Shown here in pieces: positions 36,572 through 46,321 of a stretch of DNA of 64,000 nucleotides. The notes beneath the pieces were generated by a model, which had not been told where the DNA came from, made no database searches, and saw nothing but the letters and a program-made list of their open reading frames with translations. Position 1 is the stretch's first letter. Every line of letters begins with the position of its first letter. The stretch comes from Lactiplantibacillus modestisalitolerans (GTDB lineage Bacteria > Bacillota > Bacilli > Lactobacillales > Lactobacillaceae). The DNA lies in contig NZ_BJEA01000011.1 of the NCBI RefSeq assembly GCF_005405425.1, positions 104,991-168,990 of the forward strand, read 5' to 3'. Both the position numbers and the translations under genes were made by a program.

Positions 36572-37984
36572 TTATTCCTTTCTAAACCGGACTCCCTGGG
36601 GCGTGTCTTCCAAAATAATCCCCTGAGCCTTTAAATCATCGCGAATCTGATCCGCCTTAGCAAAATCCTTAGCTTTACGAGCAGCCTGGCGTTCATCAAT
36701 CAACGTCTGGATGTCCGCGTCTGCGAGCCCTTCATCCGGGTTGTCAAAAGCGACCCCGAAAACGCCCGCCAATTCGCTCAGCGTCGCCTGTAATTTAGCA
36801 ACGGTTTGGCGGTGCACCGTGGTTTGGGCCGCGTAGACGTTCGCCAACTTGGCTAGTTCGTAGACCGCCGTCACGCCGTTCTGGACGTTGAAGTCGTCAT
36901 TCATCGCGGTCACAAACGCACCCTTAAGTGCTTGTAATTGTTGCAACACTTCGGCGTCAGCACCATCCTGAGCGTCGGCTAACCGGTAATCCAAGTTACG
37001 GTAAGCATTTTGAAGTTTACTGAGGTTATTCGCCGCTTCGTCTAAGTTTCCCTGCGTATACTGAATTGGCCGCCGGTACTGGGTCGTTGCCATGAAGAAG
37101 CGTAACACCTGCGGGTCAACCGTTTTAATAATGTCGTGAACGGTCACGAAGTTTCCGAGCGACTTACTCATCTTTTCGTTATCGTCCCCGACCGTCACGA
37201 AGCCGTTATGGAGCCAATAGTGAGCAAAGGTTTGCCCCGTTTTAGCTTCACTCTGCGCAATTTCGTTTTCGTGGTGGGGAAATTCAAGGTCCTGCCCGCC
37301 GCCATGAATATCAAAAGTATCGCCAAGATACTTGGTTGACATCACGGAGCATTCAATGTGCCAGCCGGGCCGTCCCGCTCCCCACGGGGAATCCCATGAA
37401 ATTTCGCCGGGTTTAGCAGCTTTCCACAACGCAAAGTCGATCGGATCTTCTTTGCGGGCCGTCTCCTCATCATCCGTATGCTGACTCGCACCAACTTCGA
37501 GGTCATCGATGCGCTGATCGGATAACTGACCGTAATTCTTAAACTTACGGGTATGGTAATAAACGTCGCCAGCGGATTCATAAGCGTAGCCCTTCGCAAT
37601 CAACGCCTGAACAAACGCAATGATTTCGGGAATGTTTTCCGAAGCCCGCGGGTGAGCGGTTGCGGGTTCAATGTTGACCGCCGCCGTATCAGCCATAAAG
37701 GCTTTAATAAAGCGGTCCGCAACTTTCGGCACCGTCGTGTGGTCTTCGGCCGCCCGCTTGATCAGCTTGTCATCCACGTCGGTGAAATTAGACACGTAGT
37801 CGACCTGATAACCTAAATATTCGAAGTACCGCCGAATCGTATCAAAGGCAATCGCCGAACGCGCGTTGCCAATATGAATATAGTTATAAACCGTGGGGCC
37901 GCAGACGTACATCTTAACGACACCGGGTGTAATTGGTTTAAAGGCTTCTTTTTTTCGAGTTAACGTATTAAAAACTTGTAACAT
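36572..37984 (-). CDS. cysS: Cysteinyl-tRNA synthetase
   Basis: Class I synthetase of 470 residues. The HIGH motif appears as YIHIGNARS, the KMSKS loop as [10 protein letters not shown], and zinc ligands include CGPT and the CSVMS segment. A T-box with a Cys specifier lies upstream, so it is controlled by uncharged tRNA-Cys. Confidence 0.97.
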   Translation of the reverse strand: MLQVFNTLTRKKEAFKPITPGVVKMYVCGPTVYNYIHIGNARSAIAFDTIRRYFEYLGYQVDYVSNFTDVDDKLIKRAAEDHTTVPKVADRFIKAFMADTAAVNIEPATAHPRASENIPEIIAFVQALIAKGYAYESAGDVYYHTRKFKNYGQLSDQRIDDLEVGASQHTDDEETARKEDPIDFALWKAAKPGEISWDSPWGAGRPGWHIECSVMSTKYLGDTFDIHGGGQDLEFPHHENEIAQSEAKTGQTFAHYWLHNGFVTVGDDNEKMSKSLGNFVTVHDIIKTVDPQVLRFFMATTQYRRPIQYTQGNLDEAANNLSKLQNAYRNLDYRLADAQDGADAEVLQQLQALKGAFVTAMNDDFNVQNGVTAVYELAKLANVYAAQTTVHRQTVAKLQATLSELAGVFGVAFDNPDEGLADADIQTLIDERQAARKAKDFAKADQIRDDLKAQGIILEDTPQGVRFRKE

Positions 37985-38069
37985 GTATCAACGCCCCTTT
38001 CTAATTGATAATCACGTTGTTGCTAGTTTACCATGTTCTGCTGTTAAGGAACATTGCCAACCTTTGATG

Positions 38070-38131
38070 GGCAGCCTCTTAGCAGATCAACACCATCTAT
38101 CATCGAACCGTCATCTCAACACCAATTGGAT
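38070..38131 (-). repeat. Fragments related to the ends of the 380-bp repeats
   Basis: On the minus strand CCAATTGGTGTTGAG (about 38131-38117) matches the left end of the 55590 repeat. TGGTGTTGATCTGCTAAGAGG (about 38098-38078) followed by CTGCC matches the right ends of both long repeats (e.g. TGCTGTTGATTTGCTAAGAGG). The interior of the element is missing. This lies between the T-box terminator and cysS. Confidence 0.5.
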
Positions 38132-38148
38132 TCAGCGTCTAAATACTC

Positions 38149-38350
38149 AAAAACGCCCCTGCACCACGGAAAATCCGTAATGCAAAAGGCGTTTTTGAAA
38201 CGCGGTTCCACTCTTGCTTTGTCGGTTAGCCCGACCTCTTGCGGGGTAACGGCCGCCCGACTGTTTCTCGTGATAACCGCACTTTCAATTCAACGTAACG
38301 CGGCGTCCCAGTCAGCACCGCTCCCTGAAGTTACCTTTGAATTTAATCTG
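38149..38350 (-). promoter_or_regulatory. T-box riboswitch controlling cysS
   Basis: On the minus strand the T-box motif AGAGTGGAACCGCG (38201-38214) precedes a strong terminator (AAACGCC...GGCGTTTTT, 38149-38196). Farther 5' a plausible specifier TGC (Cys) lies in AAGTGCGG (codon at 38279-38281), after a stem I apex region. Uncharged tRNA-Cys should favour antitermination. Confidence 0.85.
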
Positions 38351-38362
38351 ATTATCAAACAG

Positions 38363-39853
38363 TTATTTGTCTAATTCAGCGATCATGGCATCTAAGTGCT
38401 TGCTAGTCGTTTCACGGCCTAACAATTCGATCGTTTCTGGCAATTCAGGACCGTGCATTTCGTGCGAAACGGCGATTCGAATTGGCATGTATAACTTCCG
38501 ACCCTTGATCTTCGTATCTTTTTGAATACTCTTGATTGTCTTTTGAATGGCCGTTGCTTCGAAGACGTCGATATTATCAATACGCTTCCGGAATTCCTTC
38601 AAGACAACTGGGGCCGTATCGTTATCTAATTCAGCCCGCGCTTCATCGTCAATGTCCGCTGGCCCGTTAAAGAACAGGTCCGCTAAGTCCACGATTTGAC
38701 CCGTGTAACTCATTTGGTTCTTGTACAGTGAAACCAAGGTCCGCGTCCATTCGATTTGGTTCATGTCTGGACGTTGTGGTAACCGCCCGGCTTTGATCAA
38801 TTGCCGAATTGACATTGCAAAGACTTCGTTTTCGTCAGCCTTCTTAATGTATTGGTTGTTAACCCATTCGAGCTTCTTACCATCAAAGGCCGCTGGTGAC
38901 TTGCTCAACCGCTTTTCATCGTACATCTTGATGAATTCGCGTTGCGTGAACAATTCACTTTCACCCACTGGTGACCAGCCTAAGAGCACGATGAAGTTCA
39001 GCATCGCTTCCGGTAAATAACCAAGTTCGCGGTATTGTTCGATAAATTGTAAGACCGTTTCGTCCCGCTTACTTAACTTCTTACCCGTAGCGGTGTTGAT
39101 GATCAAACTCATGTGACCGAACTTCGGTGGTTGCCAACCGAAGGCTTCGTAAATCATTAATTGCTTTGGCGTGTTAGCAACGTGGTCATCACCACGGAAA
39201 ACGTGGCTAATTTGCATCATATGGTCGTCAACCACAACGGCAAAGTTGTAGGTTGGCATGCCATCACGCTTCTTAATGACAAAATCGCCACCAACCGTCT
39301 TCGATTCAAAGGAAACCTTGCCCTTAACCATGTCATCCCAAGCGTAGGTCTGACCTTGAGGAACGCGGAACCGAATAACGGGTTGAATCCCAGCCGCCTT
39401 AGCAGCGTCGATTTTAGCCTGCTTTTCTACTTCGCTCATGCCGGCAAATTCGTAAACATAGTGGGGCATTTCCTTGTTGGCTTTTTGGGTTTCACGCTGA
39501 GCCTTCAATTCGTCTTCCGTCATGTAGGACTCGTAAGCCTTGCCTTCATCGATCAATTGTTGAATCAACGGATCATAGATGGCTTTCCGTTCAGATTGCC
39601 GGTAAGGACCATAGTCGCCACCGATATCTGGACCTTCATCCCAGTCCATGCCTAACCATTTCAGGTTATCCATTTGACTCTTTTCACCGTCAGCGACGTT
39701 GCGCTTTAAGTCGGTGTCTTCGATCCGAAGAATAAACTTTCCCTTATTATGCCGGGCAAACAAATAGTTAAATAATGCTGTCCGAGCATTACCAATGTGT
39801 AAATGGCCAGTTGGACTTGGTGCGTAACGCACACGAATCTTGCTCTTTGCCAA
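38363..39853 (-). CDS. gltX: Glutamyl-tRNA synthetase
   Basis: Class I synthetase of 496 residues. It shows [20 protein letters not shown] (HIGH motif) and [10 protein letters not shown] (KMSKS-like loop). TTG at 39853, about 11 bases after AAAGAGG, gives the usual N-terminus [14 protein letters not shown]; the ATG seven codons upstream has no site. As the only Glu enzyme seen here it may also charge tRNA-Gln, but the amidotransferase genes are outside the window. Confidence 0.95.
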   Translation of the reverse strand: MAKSKIRVRYAPSPTGHLHIGNARTALFNYLFARHNKGKFILRIEDTDLKRNVADGEKSQMDNLKWLGMDWDEGPDIGGDYGPYRQSERKAIYDPLIQQLIDEGKAYESYMTEDELKAQRETQKANKEMPHYVYEFAGMSEVEKQAKIDAAKAAGIQPVIRFRVPQGQTYAWDDMVKGKVSFESKTVGGDFVIKKRDGMPTYNFAVVVDDHMMQISHVFRGDDHVANTPKQLMIYEAFGWQPPKFGHMSLIINTATGKKLSKRDETVLQFIEQYRELGYLPEAMLNFIVLLGWSPVGESELFTQREFIKMYDEKRLSKSPAAFDGKKLEWVNNQYIKKADENEVFAMSIRQLIKAGRLPQRPDMNQIEWTRTLVSLYKNQMSYTGQIVDLADLFFNGPADIDDEARAELDNDTAPVVLKEFRKRIDNIDVFEATAIQKTIKSIQKDTKIKGRKLYMPIRIAVSHEMHGPELPETIELLGRETTSKHLDAMIAELDK

Positions 39854-39895
39854 TGTGATTAACGCCTCTTTCATTTTTTTATCACGCGCTGTGAC

Positions 39896-39930
39896 GACCA
39901 GAACTATCCCAATAGTTCCAGTATTTGGTC
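39896..39930. other. Hairpin upstream of gltX
   Basis: GAACTAT-CCCA-ATAGTTC with an outer GACCA/TGGTC pair forms an extended hairpin between yacL and gltX. There is no T-tract on the minus strand, so it is not a normal terminator; its role is unknown. Confidence 0.4.
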
Positions 39931-40045
39931 AAAATGAGCGTCGCCAAAGCGCCGTTCACTTGCCTTTCCAGTTTACCATGTTTAGCACTAAAAATTAAGG
40001 ACTGGGCCCGATTTCGACCCGAACTCACTTACTACTGCTTGCGGT

Positions 40046-41290
40046 TTAGGACTTTCGGCGCTGACCGCGGTTGCCATTGCCACCATGCGACCCATTCCCA
40101 CTTTGCTGATTATTACCAGTATGGTTGTGGTTACGGTGCTTTTTACCCGCGTCCTTCTTAGTCGCCGCATCGGACTTGGCATCCGTTTCGTCCGGTAAAC
40201 CGCGACTAGCGTGGGCCAAACGCGCAAAAATCATCCGGCCCGCATCCGTCTGCAACGCACTCGTCACGATGACGTCCACTTTTTCGTTAATGTAATACTT
40301 CCCGTCTTCCACGACGACCATCGTACCGTCATCCAGGTAACCAACCCCTTGCTGGCGTTCGCTCCCGTTCTTGACAACCATCACGTTCATCGCTTCACCC
40401 GGAATCACCCGCGGCTTCAACGACTTCGCTAGTTGGTTGATATTCAAAACTTGGACGTTTTGGAATTCGATTACCTTATTTAGGTTATAATCATTGGTCA
40501 CAATCACCCCGTTGACCTTTTTCGCCAACTGGATCAACTTGCTGTCAACTTCCGGGATGTCTTCAAAATCACCCTCATACATTTCAATGGGAATAATTTT
40601 TTCATTCTGCAGTTTATTCAGAATATCTAATCCCCGGCGCCCGCGGACCCGTTTAATGCTGTCCGCCGAGTCAGCAATGTACTGTAACTCGTAGAGCACG
40701 AAATTCGGTACGAGTAGCGTCCCTTCTAAAAAGCCAGTTTTAACGAGGTCGTAAATGCGACCGTCAATTAAAATGTTGGTATCCAAAATTTTATAATGAT
40801 GATAGTTTTGGTCTGGTTGCGCATCCGTAATTTCCGGACTCGCTTCCTTCTCGCGGCGGCGGAAATTAAAGACCTTGCGCCACTCGTCAATTCGCGTGGT
40901 TCCGACCCGCGCACCGATGTAACCAAAGAACAGCATTAAAATAATTGGGACGACCGTGTTCATTAAGAATAGTGGACTACGACTGAATAATTGCGAAATC
41001 AGAACAGCGATCAGTAACCCGATAATGAACCCAATGCTCCCAAAGAGCAACGTCATTGGGTTTTGTTTCGATAGGTTTTTTTCAACCCGGTCCACTAGGT
41101 GCATGGCAGCGTTCGCCAAGAAGAGCGAAAGCACCCATAATACTAATGCACCTAATAAGAAGTTAGTAAAAATGTTGTCGAGTAAGGCACTGGGTTGCGA
41201 CCAGAGGGCTTCCCATAAGAATGGCAAGTAGGTCAGCCCCAGCGTCCCACCGACGACGATAAAGACCAGTCGGACCGTTAACTTTTTCAT
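40046..41290 (-). CDS. yacL: PIN/TRAM domain membrane protein (YacL-like)
   Basis: A 414-residue protein with four N-terminal membrane helices, a PIN nuclease domain (YKILDTNILIDGRIYDL... with acidic residues and VTNDYNLNKV) and a TRAM-like domain (PGEAMNVMVVKNGSERQQGVGYLDDGTMVVVEDG). It resembles B. subtilis YacL, next to radA in the same order. An unusual Gly/Asn/His/Gln-rich basic tail (about the last 45 residues) follows. Likely an RNA- or DNA-acting enzyme; substrate unknown. Confidence 0.88.
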   Translation of the reverse strand: MKKLTVRLVFIVVGGTLGLTYLPFLWEALWSQPSALLDNIFTNFLLGALVLWVLSLFLANAAMHLVDRVEKNLSKQNPMTLLFGSIGFIIGLLIAVLISQLFSRSPLFLMNTVVPIILMLFFGYIGARVGTTRIDEWRKVFNFRRREKEASPEITDAQPDQNYHHYKILDTNILIDGRIYDLVKTGFLEGTLLVPNFVLYELQYIADSADSIKRVRGRRGLDILNKLQNEKIIPIEMYEGDFEDIPEVDSKLIQLAKKVNGVIVTNDYNLNKVIEFQNVQVLNINQLAKSLKPRVIPGEAMNVMVVKNGSERQQGVGYLDDGTMVVVEDGKYYINEKVDVIVTSALQTDAGRMIFARLAHASRGLPDETDAKSDAATKKDAGKKHRNHNHTGNNQQSGNGSHGGNGNRGQRRKS

Positions 41291-41310
41291 AGCTTCAACC
41301 CCTTTTCAAA

Positions 41311-42687
41311 TTAATTTGGCGCTTGTAAGGCCAATTGTAAGGCCTCTTTAAGGGTCGCCACCCCAATAACCTGAATGTTTTTAGGCACGTCCCATCCCTG
41401 CAAATTATTTTTCGGGATAAAAATGCGCTCAAACCCGAGCTTGGCGGCTTCGCCGACCCGCTGTTCAATGCGGTTAACGCGCCGGATCTCACCGGTTAGA
41501 CCCACTTCGCCTACAAAACAGTCGGTCGGTCGAGTTTGTTGATCGCGATAACTAGAAGCGACCGAAACCGCAATCGCTAAGTCAATCGCAGGTTCGTTTA
41601 ATTTAACGCCACCCGCCGCCTTTAAGTAGGCGTCCTGGTTTTGCAACATTAAGTTGGCTCGTTTTTCGAGCACCGCCATCAGGAGCGAGACCCGGTTATG
41701 GTCCAAACCGCTCGCCGTTCGCTTGGCGTTTCCAAACACGGTGGGCGTCACGAGGGCCTGCACTTCAACTAGGATTGGCCGGGTGCCTTCCATTGAGACC
41801 ACGATAGCTGAACCGGTCGCGTCTTTGAGCCGTTCTTCCAAGAAGATTTCCGACGGGTTCGCCACTTCAAATAGGCCGCCCGTCCGCATTTCGAAGATTC
41901 CCAACTCGTTAGTCGAACCAAACCGATTTTTAACCGCCCGCAAAATGCGGTACGTGTGGTGCAAGTCACCTTCAAAGTACAGCACGGTGTCCACCATGTG
42001 TTCCAAAATTTTAGGACCCGCAATGGCCCCGCCCTTCGTCACGTGGCCGACGATAAAAATCGTAATCCCGTTCGTCTTGGCGATTTGCATGAGCTCACCC
42101 GTAATTTCACGGATTTGTGAGACCGAGCCAATTGGTGAATCCATGTCGGGTTCCTGCATCGTTTGAACCGAGTCAATCACCACGAACTGCGGACTCATCG
42201 ATTCAATCGTCGTCCGAATATTGGCCATGTCGGTTTCCGGATACAGGTAAAAGTCCTCGCTATCGACGGCTAAGCGATCAGCACGCATTTTGACCTGCGA
42301 CGCACTTTCTTCACCAGTCACGTAAAGGACCGAGCCCCCCGTTTCGGCTAATTGCCCCGAAACTTGTAACAGTAGGGTCGATTTCCCAATCCCGGGATCG
42401 CCACCAATCAAAACTAACGAACCGGGAACGACCCCGCCCCCCAGCACACGGTTAAACTCTTTGAGCTTCGTTTGCACCCGCGGCGTTTTAGTCATCGTCA
42501 CTTCTTTTAGCCGTTGCGGTTTAGCAGACTGCCCCGCAAAGCTGACCCGGGATTTACGATCCGGCTTCGTATCAAAATGTTCTTCCGTTAAGGTATTCCA
42601 CTCACCACAGTTAGGACAGCGCCCTAAATACCGTGGCGTTGAGTAGCCACAATTTGAACAAACAAACTGAGTTTTTGCTTTCGCCAC
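41311..42687 (-). CDS. radA: DNA repair protein RadA
   Basis: A 458-residue RecA-like helicase that aids branch migration. It has the N-terminal zinc finger (CSNCG...CPNCGEW), Walker [13 protein letters not shown], the RadA motif KNRFGST and a C-terminal Lon-like domain. It lies between dut and yacL as in Bacillus relatives. Confidence 0.96.
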   Translation of the reverse strand: MAKAKTQFVCSNCGYSTPRYLGRCPNCGEWNTLTEEHFDTKPDRKSRVSFAGQSAKPQRLKEVTMTKTPRVQTKLKEFNRVLGGGVVPGSLVLIGGDPGIGKSTLLLQVSGQLAETGGSVLYVTGEESASQVKMRADRLAVDSEDFYLYPETDMANIRTTIESMSPQFVVIDSVQTMQEPDMDSPIGSVSQIREITGELMQIAKTNGITIFIVGHVTKGGAIAGPKILEHMVDTVLYFEGDLHHTYRILRAVKNRFGSTNELGIFEMRTGGLFEVANPSEIFLEERLKDATGSAIVVSMEGTRPILVEVQALVTPTVFGNAKRTASGLDHNRVSLLMAVLEKRANLMLQNQDAYLKAAGGVKLNEPAIDLAIAVSVASSYRDQQTRPTDCFVGEVGLTGEIRRVNRIEQRVGEAAKLGFERIFIPKNNLQGWDVPKNIQVIGVATLKEALQLALQAPN

Positions 42688-42801
42688 TAAAATGGCCTCC
42701 CATCCACGTCGCCCAAACGCCGGTGCGCCGGGCGAACAACTATCCTTATTTTACCATTATTAATAATTAAAGCCGTTAAATCGCCTTACTTTAACCTTTT
42801 T

Positions 42802-43338
42802 TTATCGATTGGTCGAACCAAAGCCCCCCGAACGGGTCGTCGTCACGGTCGCTTCGTTATCGGCTGTGAGGTATTTCGTAAAAATTCCCTGGGCAATCCG
42901 CTCGCCCTTCTTGATGTGCACGTCGCGAATCCCCATGTTAATTAGTTGGACGTAAATCGCGCCTTCATTTTTGGCATTATTATAATAATCCGCATCAATC
43001 ACACCAATCCCGTTAGGTAAAATTAAGTTCCGCTTCAACGGGTTGCTCGAACGGTTGGCAATCAATAAGTATTCATCGGGGTTCATATAAGCTTTAATCC
43101 CAGTTGGCACTAACCAGGGCTTCAAAGCAGCGGCTGCCGCGTCTAACTCCGCTGGCTGGCTAGTTTGCTGGTGCCGAATTTGCCATAAGACCTTCACAAA
43201 GTTTAGTTTCCAAATTGACGGCAACGTAAAGTCGGTTGCCGCCTCAAAATCGTACCCGGCCGCCTGCTTAGTCGTCCGGTATGGCAGATGTAACTGTTGG
43301 TCAGCATAGTCGCTGACAATTTCAAATCCACGGGCCAT
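42802..43338 (-). CDS. dut: dUTP diphosphatase
   Basis: Trimeric dUTPase, 178 residues. Motifs 1-5 are visible: AGYDF, NRSSNPLKR, NGIGVIDADYY, GERIAQGIF and RSGGFGSTNR. About 30 extra residues lie between motifs 1 and 2 (WQIRHQQTSQPAELDAAAAA), longer than minimal family members. It removes dUTP and supplies dUMP. Confidence 0.92.
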   Translation of the reverse strand: MARGFEIVSDYADQQLHLPYRTTKQAAGYDFEAATDFTLPSIWKLNFVKVLWQIRHQQTSQPAELDAAAAALKPWLVPTGIKAYMNPDEYLLIANRSSNPLKRNLILPNGIGVIDADYYNNAKNEGAIYVQLINMGIRDVHIKKGERIAQGIFTKYLTADNEATVTTTRSGGFGSTNR

Positions 43339-43404
43339 GATTAATTCCCACTTTCTACTTTAATTTCGTGTTCATATTTTACCATACTTCAACCCGCGAT
43401 TTCG

Positions 43405-43433
43405 TTGACAAAACGGGGATTTCCCGGTTTAAT
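43405..43433 (+). promoter_or_regulatory. Probable promoter of the small acetyltransferase gene
   Basis: TTGACA (43405-43410) and TTTAAT (43428-43433) are 17 bases apart, 40 bases before the start codon. Confidence 0.6.
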
Positions 43434-43472
43434 TACGGTAGGATCTCAAACCAGTTAAAGGTGGTGACAACC

Positions 43473-43751
43473 ATGGAATTCACACGTGACGAAAACCGGT
43501 TTTATTTTAACGACGCTGACGGCAAATTAGCGGGTGAAATCACCTTCCCAACCCGCGGTGACGACCAAGTTTGGGTCATTGAACACACCTTTGTTCGCGA
43601 AGACTTTGGTCATCAAGGCATTGCGGGCCAACTCACCCGGGCCGTGATCGAAGCTGCACGCAAAGAGCACAAACAAATTCAACCCCTTTGTACTTATGCC
43701 AAAAGTTACTTTGACCGCCACCCAGAAGCTGCGGACGTTTTGGTATCATAA
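43473..43751 (+). CDS. Small GNAT-fold N-acetyltransferase (YjdJ-like)
   Basis: A 92-residue protein with a reduced GNAT fold: EHTFVREDFGHQGIAGQLTRAVIEAARKEHKQIQPLCTYAKSYF-type ending seen in YjdJ-like proteins (Gcn5-related, acetyl-CoA loop GHQGIAGQL). The ATG at 43473 follows AAAGGTGG. The substrate is unknown. Confidence 0.85.
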   Translation: MEFTRDENRFYFNDADGKLAGEITFPTRGDDQVWVIEHTFVREDFGHQGIAGQLTRAVIEAARKEHKQIQPLCTYAKSYFDRHPEAADVLVS

Positions 43752-43808
43752 TTTGCGCGCACTTAAAAATTGGAAGCGCTATTCTTACTTATAAGGAGAC
43801 TTTACTTA

Positions 43809-44492
43809 ATGAATCAGGATCAATTGAAACAACTCGTCGGTCAAAAGGCCGTTGAATACGTTCACGACGGCATGCAAGTCGGCCTTGGTACCGGCTCAAC
43901 CGTTAAGTTCATGGTCGATGCGCTTGGCGAACGCGTTAAAAACGAACACTTAAACATTGTAGGCGTTTCAACCTCTGAACGGACCGCCGCTCAGGCTAAA
44001 AGTTTAGGGATTCCCATGAAGTCCGTCGATGACGTTGACCACCTCGACCTAACCATCGATGGTGCCGACGAAATCTCCAAGGATTTTCAAGGGGTTAAGG
44101 GGGGCGGTGCCGCGTTACTTTTTGAAAAAATCGTGGCCATTAACTCCGATAAAGTAATTTGGATCGTTGATGAAAGCAAAATGGTTGACCAGCTCGGCGC
44201 GTTCGGGCTCCCCGTCGAAGTCATTCCTTACGGGAGCCAACACGTTTTCGAAAAGATGGCTGCTCGCGGTTACCATCCAGAATTTCGGCGGCACGCCGGG
44301 GAACTCGTTCGAACTGATTCCAACAACATCATCATCGACTTACACCTCGACCCCATCAGCGACCCGCACGTGCTCGCTGAAGATTTAATTCACATGGTCG
44401 GCGTGGTTGAACACGGTCTCTTCTTAGACATGGTCAACACCGTTATCGTTGGGCACGCGGACGGTCCCGAGGTCCTCACCGCCCGGCCGTGA
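43809..44492 (+). CDS. rpiA: Ribose-5-phosphate isomerase A
   Basis: RpiA interconverts ribose-5-P and ribulose-5-P. The 227-residue protein shows [15 protein letters not shown] near the N-terminus, TIDGADEI with the catalytic Asp/Asp pair and [20 protein letters not shown] precedes the ATG at 43809. Confidence 0.96.
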   Translation: MNQDQLKQLVGQKAVEYVHDGMQVGLGTGSTVKFMVDALGERVKNEHLNIVGVSTSERTAAQAKSLGIPMKSVDDVDHLDLTIDGADEISKDFQGVKGGGAALLFEKIVAINSDKVIWIVDESKMVDQLGAFGLPVEVIPYGSQHVFEKMAARGYHPEFRRHAGELVRTDSNNIIIDLHLDPISDPHVLAEDLIHMVGVVEHGLFLDMVNTVIVGHADGPEVLTARP

Positions 44493-44510
44493 GTTTTCGC
44501 AACAAACGGC

Positions 44511-44539
44511 TTGTCGCAACCACGATTAACAGATACAAT
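44511..44539 (+). promoter_or_regulatory. Probable pepC promoter
   Basis: TTGTCG (44511-44516) and TACAAT (44534-44539), 17 bases apart, lie 28 bases before the TTG start. Confidence 0.6.
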
Positions 44540-44567
44540 TAGAATTAGATTAAAGGAGCGTGATTTT

Positions 44568-45899
44568 TTGAGTAAAGCCATTAGTTTGGATCAAATCGCC
44601 AATTTTCAAGCCGATTTAGATCAACGTCCAGAGGCCAAAGTCCTCGAACGGAGCGTTACCAAGAACGGTATTTTAGCAAGTAGTCAAGATATTCAAGCCA
44701 TGTCACAAACCACCCCGGTCTTTTCAATTGACCTGGACACGGGTGACGTTGCCAACCAAAAGCAAAGTGGTCGTTGCTGGATGTTCGCCGCATTAAACAC
44801 GATGCGCCACGACCTTGCCAACAAGTTTAACTTAAAACACTTTGAACTTTCCCAAAACTACACTTTCTTCTGGGATAAGTTCGAAAAGGCCAACTACTTT
44901 TATGAAAACGTCCTCGCAACCGCCGACCAACCAACCAGCAGTCGGAAAGTGGCTTGGTTAATGACCACCCCACAACAAGACGGGGGCCAATGGGACATGT
45001 TAGTTGCCCTAATTCAAAAGTACGGCATCGTGCCTAAGAGCGTCATGCCCGAAACTTACAACAGCTCTAAGTCAGCTGAAATCAATAGCACTTTAAACTT
45101 AAAGTTGCGTAAAGACGCCGTTGAGTTGCGGGAATTAGTCGCCGCCGGCAAGTCCGCTGACGCGATTCAAGACCGCAAGGAAAAGATGTTGAACGAAGTT
45201 TACCGGATGTTAGCTTACGCGTTCGGCGAACCCGTCACCACCTTTGACTGGGAATATCGCGATGACAACAAAGAATACCATCGCGACGCTGGCTTAACGC
45301 CCCAAAGCTTCTTCAAGAAGTACGTTGGCTGGAGCCTGGACGACTACGTTTCAATTATCAATGCCCCAACTGATGACAAACCTTACAACCACACTTACAC
45401 GATTGAAATGCTCGGTAACGTGGTTGGCGGTCGGGCCGTTAAACACTTAAACGTCAGCATGGCCGACTTTAAACAGTTAGCAATCAAGCAACTCCAAGCT
45501 GGCGAAAGCGTTTGGTTCGGTTGTGACGTTGGTCAATCTTCAGACCGGCAAAAGGGTGTCATGGCAACCGACGTCTACAATAAGGATCAATTATTCGACG
45601 TTGACTTAGCCATGTCCAAAGCGGAACGCCTCGACTATGGTGAAAGCTTAATGACCCACGCGATGGTCATTACCGGGGTCGACCTAGTTGACGGCCAACC
45701 AACCAAGTGGAAGGTCGAAAACAGCTGGGGTGACAAAGTCGGAACTAAGGGCTTCTTCGTTATGAGTGATGCTTGGATGGATGAATACTGCTACCAAGTT
45801 GTCGTTAACAAGAAGTACTTATCTGCCGACTTACAAAAGGCTCAAGCCGAAGCACCAACTGTTTTGGCACCATGGGATCCAATGGGAGCCCTAGCCTAA
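44568..45899 (+). CDS. pepC: Aminopeptidase C (bleomycin hydrolase family)
   Basis: A cytoplasmic cysteine peptidase that trims peptides from the proteolytic system of lactic acid bacteria. The 443-residue product has the active-site Cys in QKQSGRCWMFAALN, His in MTHAMVITG and Asn in VENSWGDK. TTG at 44568 follows AAAGGAG and is preferred. A strong terminator follows. Confidence 0.96.
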   Translation: MSKAISLDQIANFQADLDQRPEAKVLERSVTKNGILASSQDIQAMSQTTPVFSIDLDTGDVANQKQSGRCWMFAALNTMRHDLANKFNLKHFELSQNYTFFWDKFEKANYFYENVLATADQPTSSRKVAWLMTTPQQDGGQWDMLVALIQKYGIVPKSVMPETYNSSKSAEINSTLNLKLRKDAVELRELVAAGKSADAIQDRKEKMLNEVYRMLAYAFGEPVTTFDWEYRDDNKEYHRDAGLTPQSFFKKYVGWSLDDYVSIINAPTDDKPYNHTYTIEMLGNVVGGRAVKHLNVSMADFKQLAIKQLQAGESVWFGCDVGQSSDRQKGVMATDVYNKDQLFDVDLAMSKAERLDYGESLMTHAMVITGVDLVDGQPTKWKVENSWGDKVGTKGFFVMSDAWMDEYCYQVVVNKKYLSADLQKAQAEAPTVLAPWDPMGALA

Positions 45900-45932
45900 G
45901 TTATTCAGTATTCACACTGATTAGCACAAATT

Positions 45933-45979
45933 AACAAGGGTAACCACGACGCTTGAATGACGTCGTGGTTACCCTTGTT
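45933..45979 (+). terminator. Intrinsic terminator after pepC
   Basis: AACAAGGGTAACCACGACG (45933-45951) pairs perfectly with CGTCGTGGTTACCCTTGTT, followed by TTTAG. Confidence 0.92.
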
Positions 45980-46029
45980 TTTAGTTCATTCTGTCTCGAT
46001 GAGGGGGCGCTGACGCCAACAGCACCTTC

Positions 46030-46290
46030 CTGCCTTATAGCCGAAACGTGTTCGGCCCAGCTTGGTCCTGCGGTTAGCTACGCCACCGACACTACGCAAA
46101 ACCCGCGACGCTTCTCTGCAATACAGCCGAAACGTGTTCGGTCCAGCTGACACCTGCGCTTGCTATGCTAACCAGCTATTGCCAAACCCGCAACGCTTTA
46201 CTGCCTTATAGCCGAAACGTGTTCGGCCCGACTGGCATCTGCGCTTGCTACGCTAAGGCGCCATCGCATAACCCGCGATAACGCCTTAGC
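46030..46290. repeat. Three tandem ~85-bp repeats between pepC and gpmA
   Basis: The core AGCCGAAACGTGTTCGG starts at 46039, 46125 and 46210 (spacing 86 and 85). Around it the units share CTGC..TA-AGCCGAA, ..CCTGCG.TTGCTA.GCTA.. and AAACCCGC.ACG. Each core is a GCCGAA/TTCGGC hairpin. The last unit ends in a larger inverted repeat, GCTAAGGCG (46252-46260) with CGCCTTAGC (46282-46290), nested around ATCGC/GCGAT. No coding function is seen. Confidence 0.75.
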
Positions 46291-46321
46291 TAGGCAATGC
46301 TCAATACCAACCCGTCGGGCC

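Noticed and set aside
46201..46321. The nested inverted repeat as a gpmA terminator
   Set aside because: There is no T-tract on the minus strand after the stem.
45980..46321. A CRISPR array
   Set aside because: Only three units of ~85 bp without unique spacers of regular length, and no cas genes nearby.
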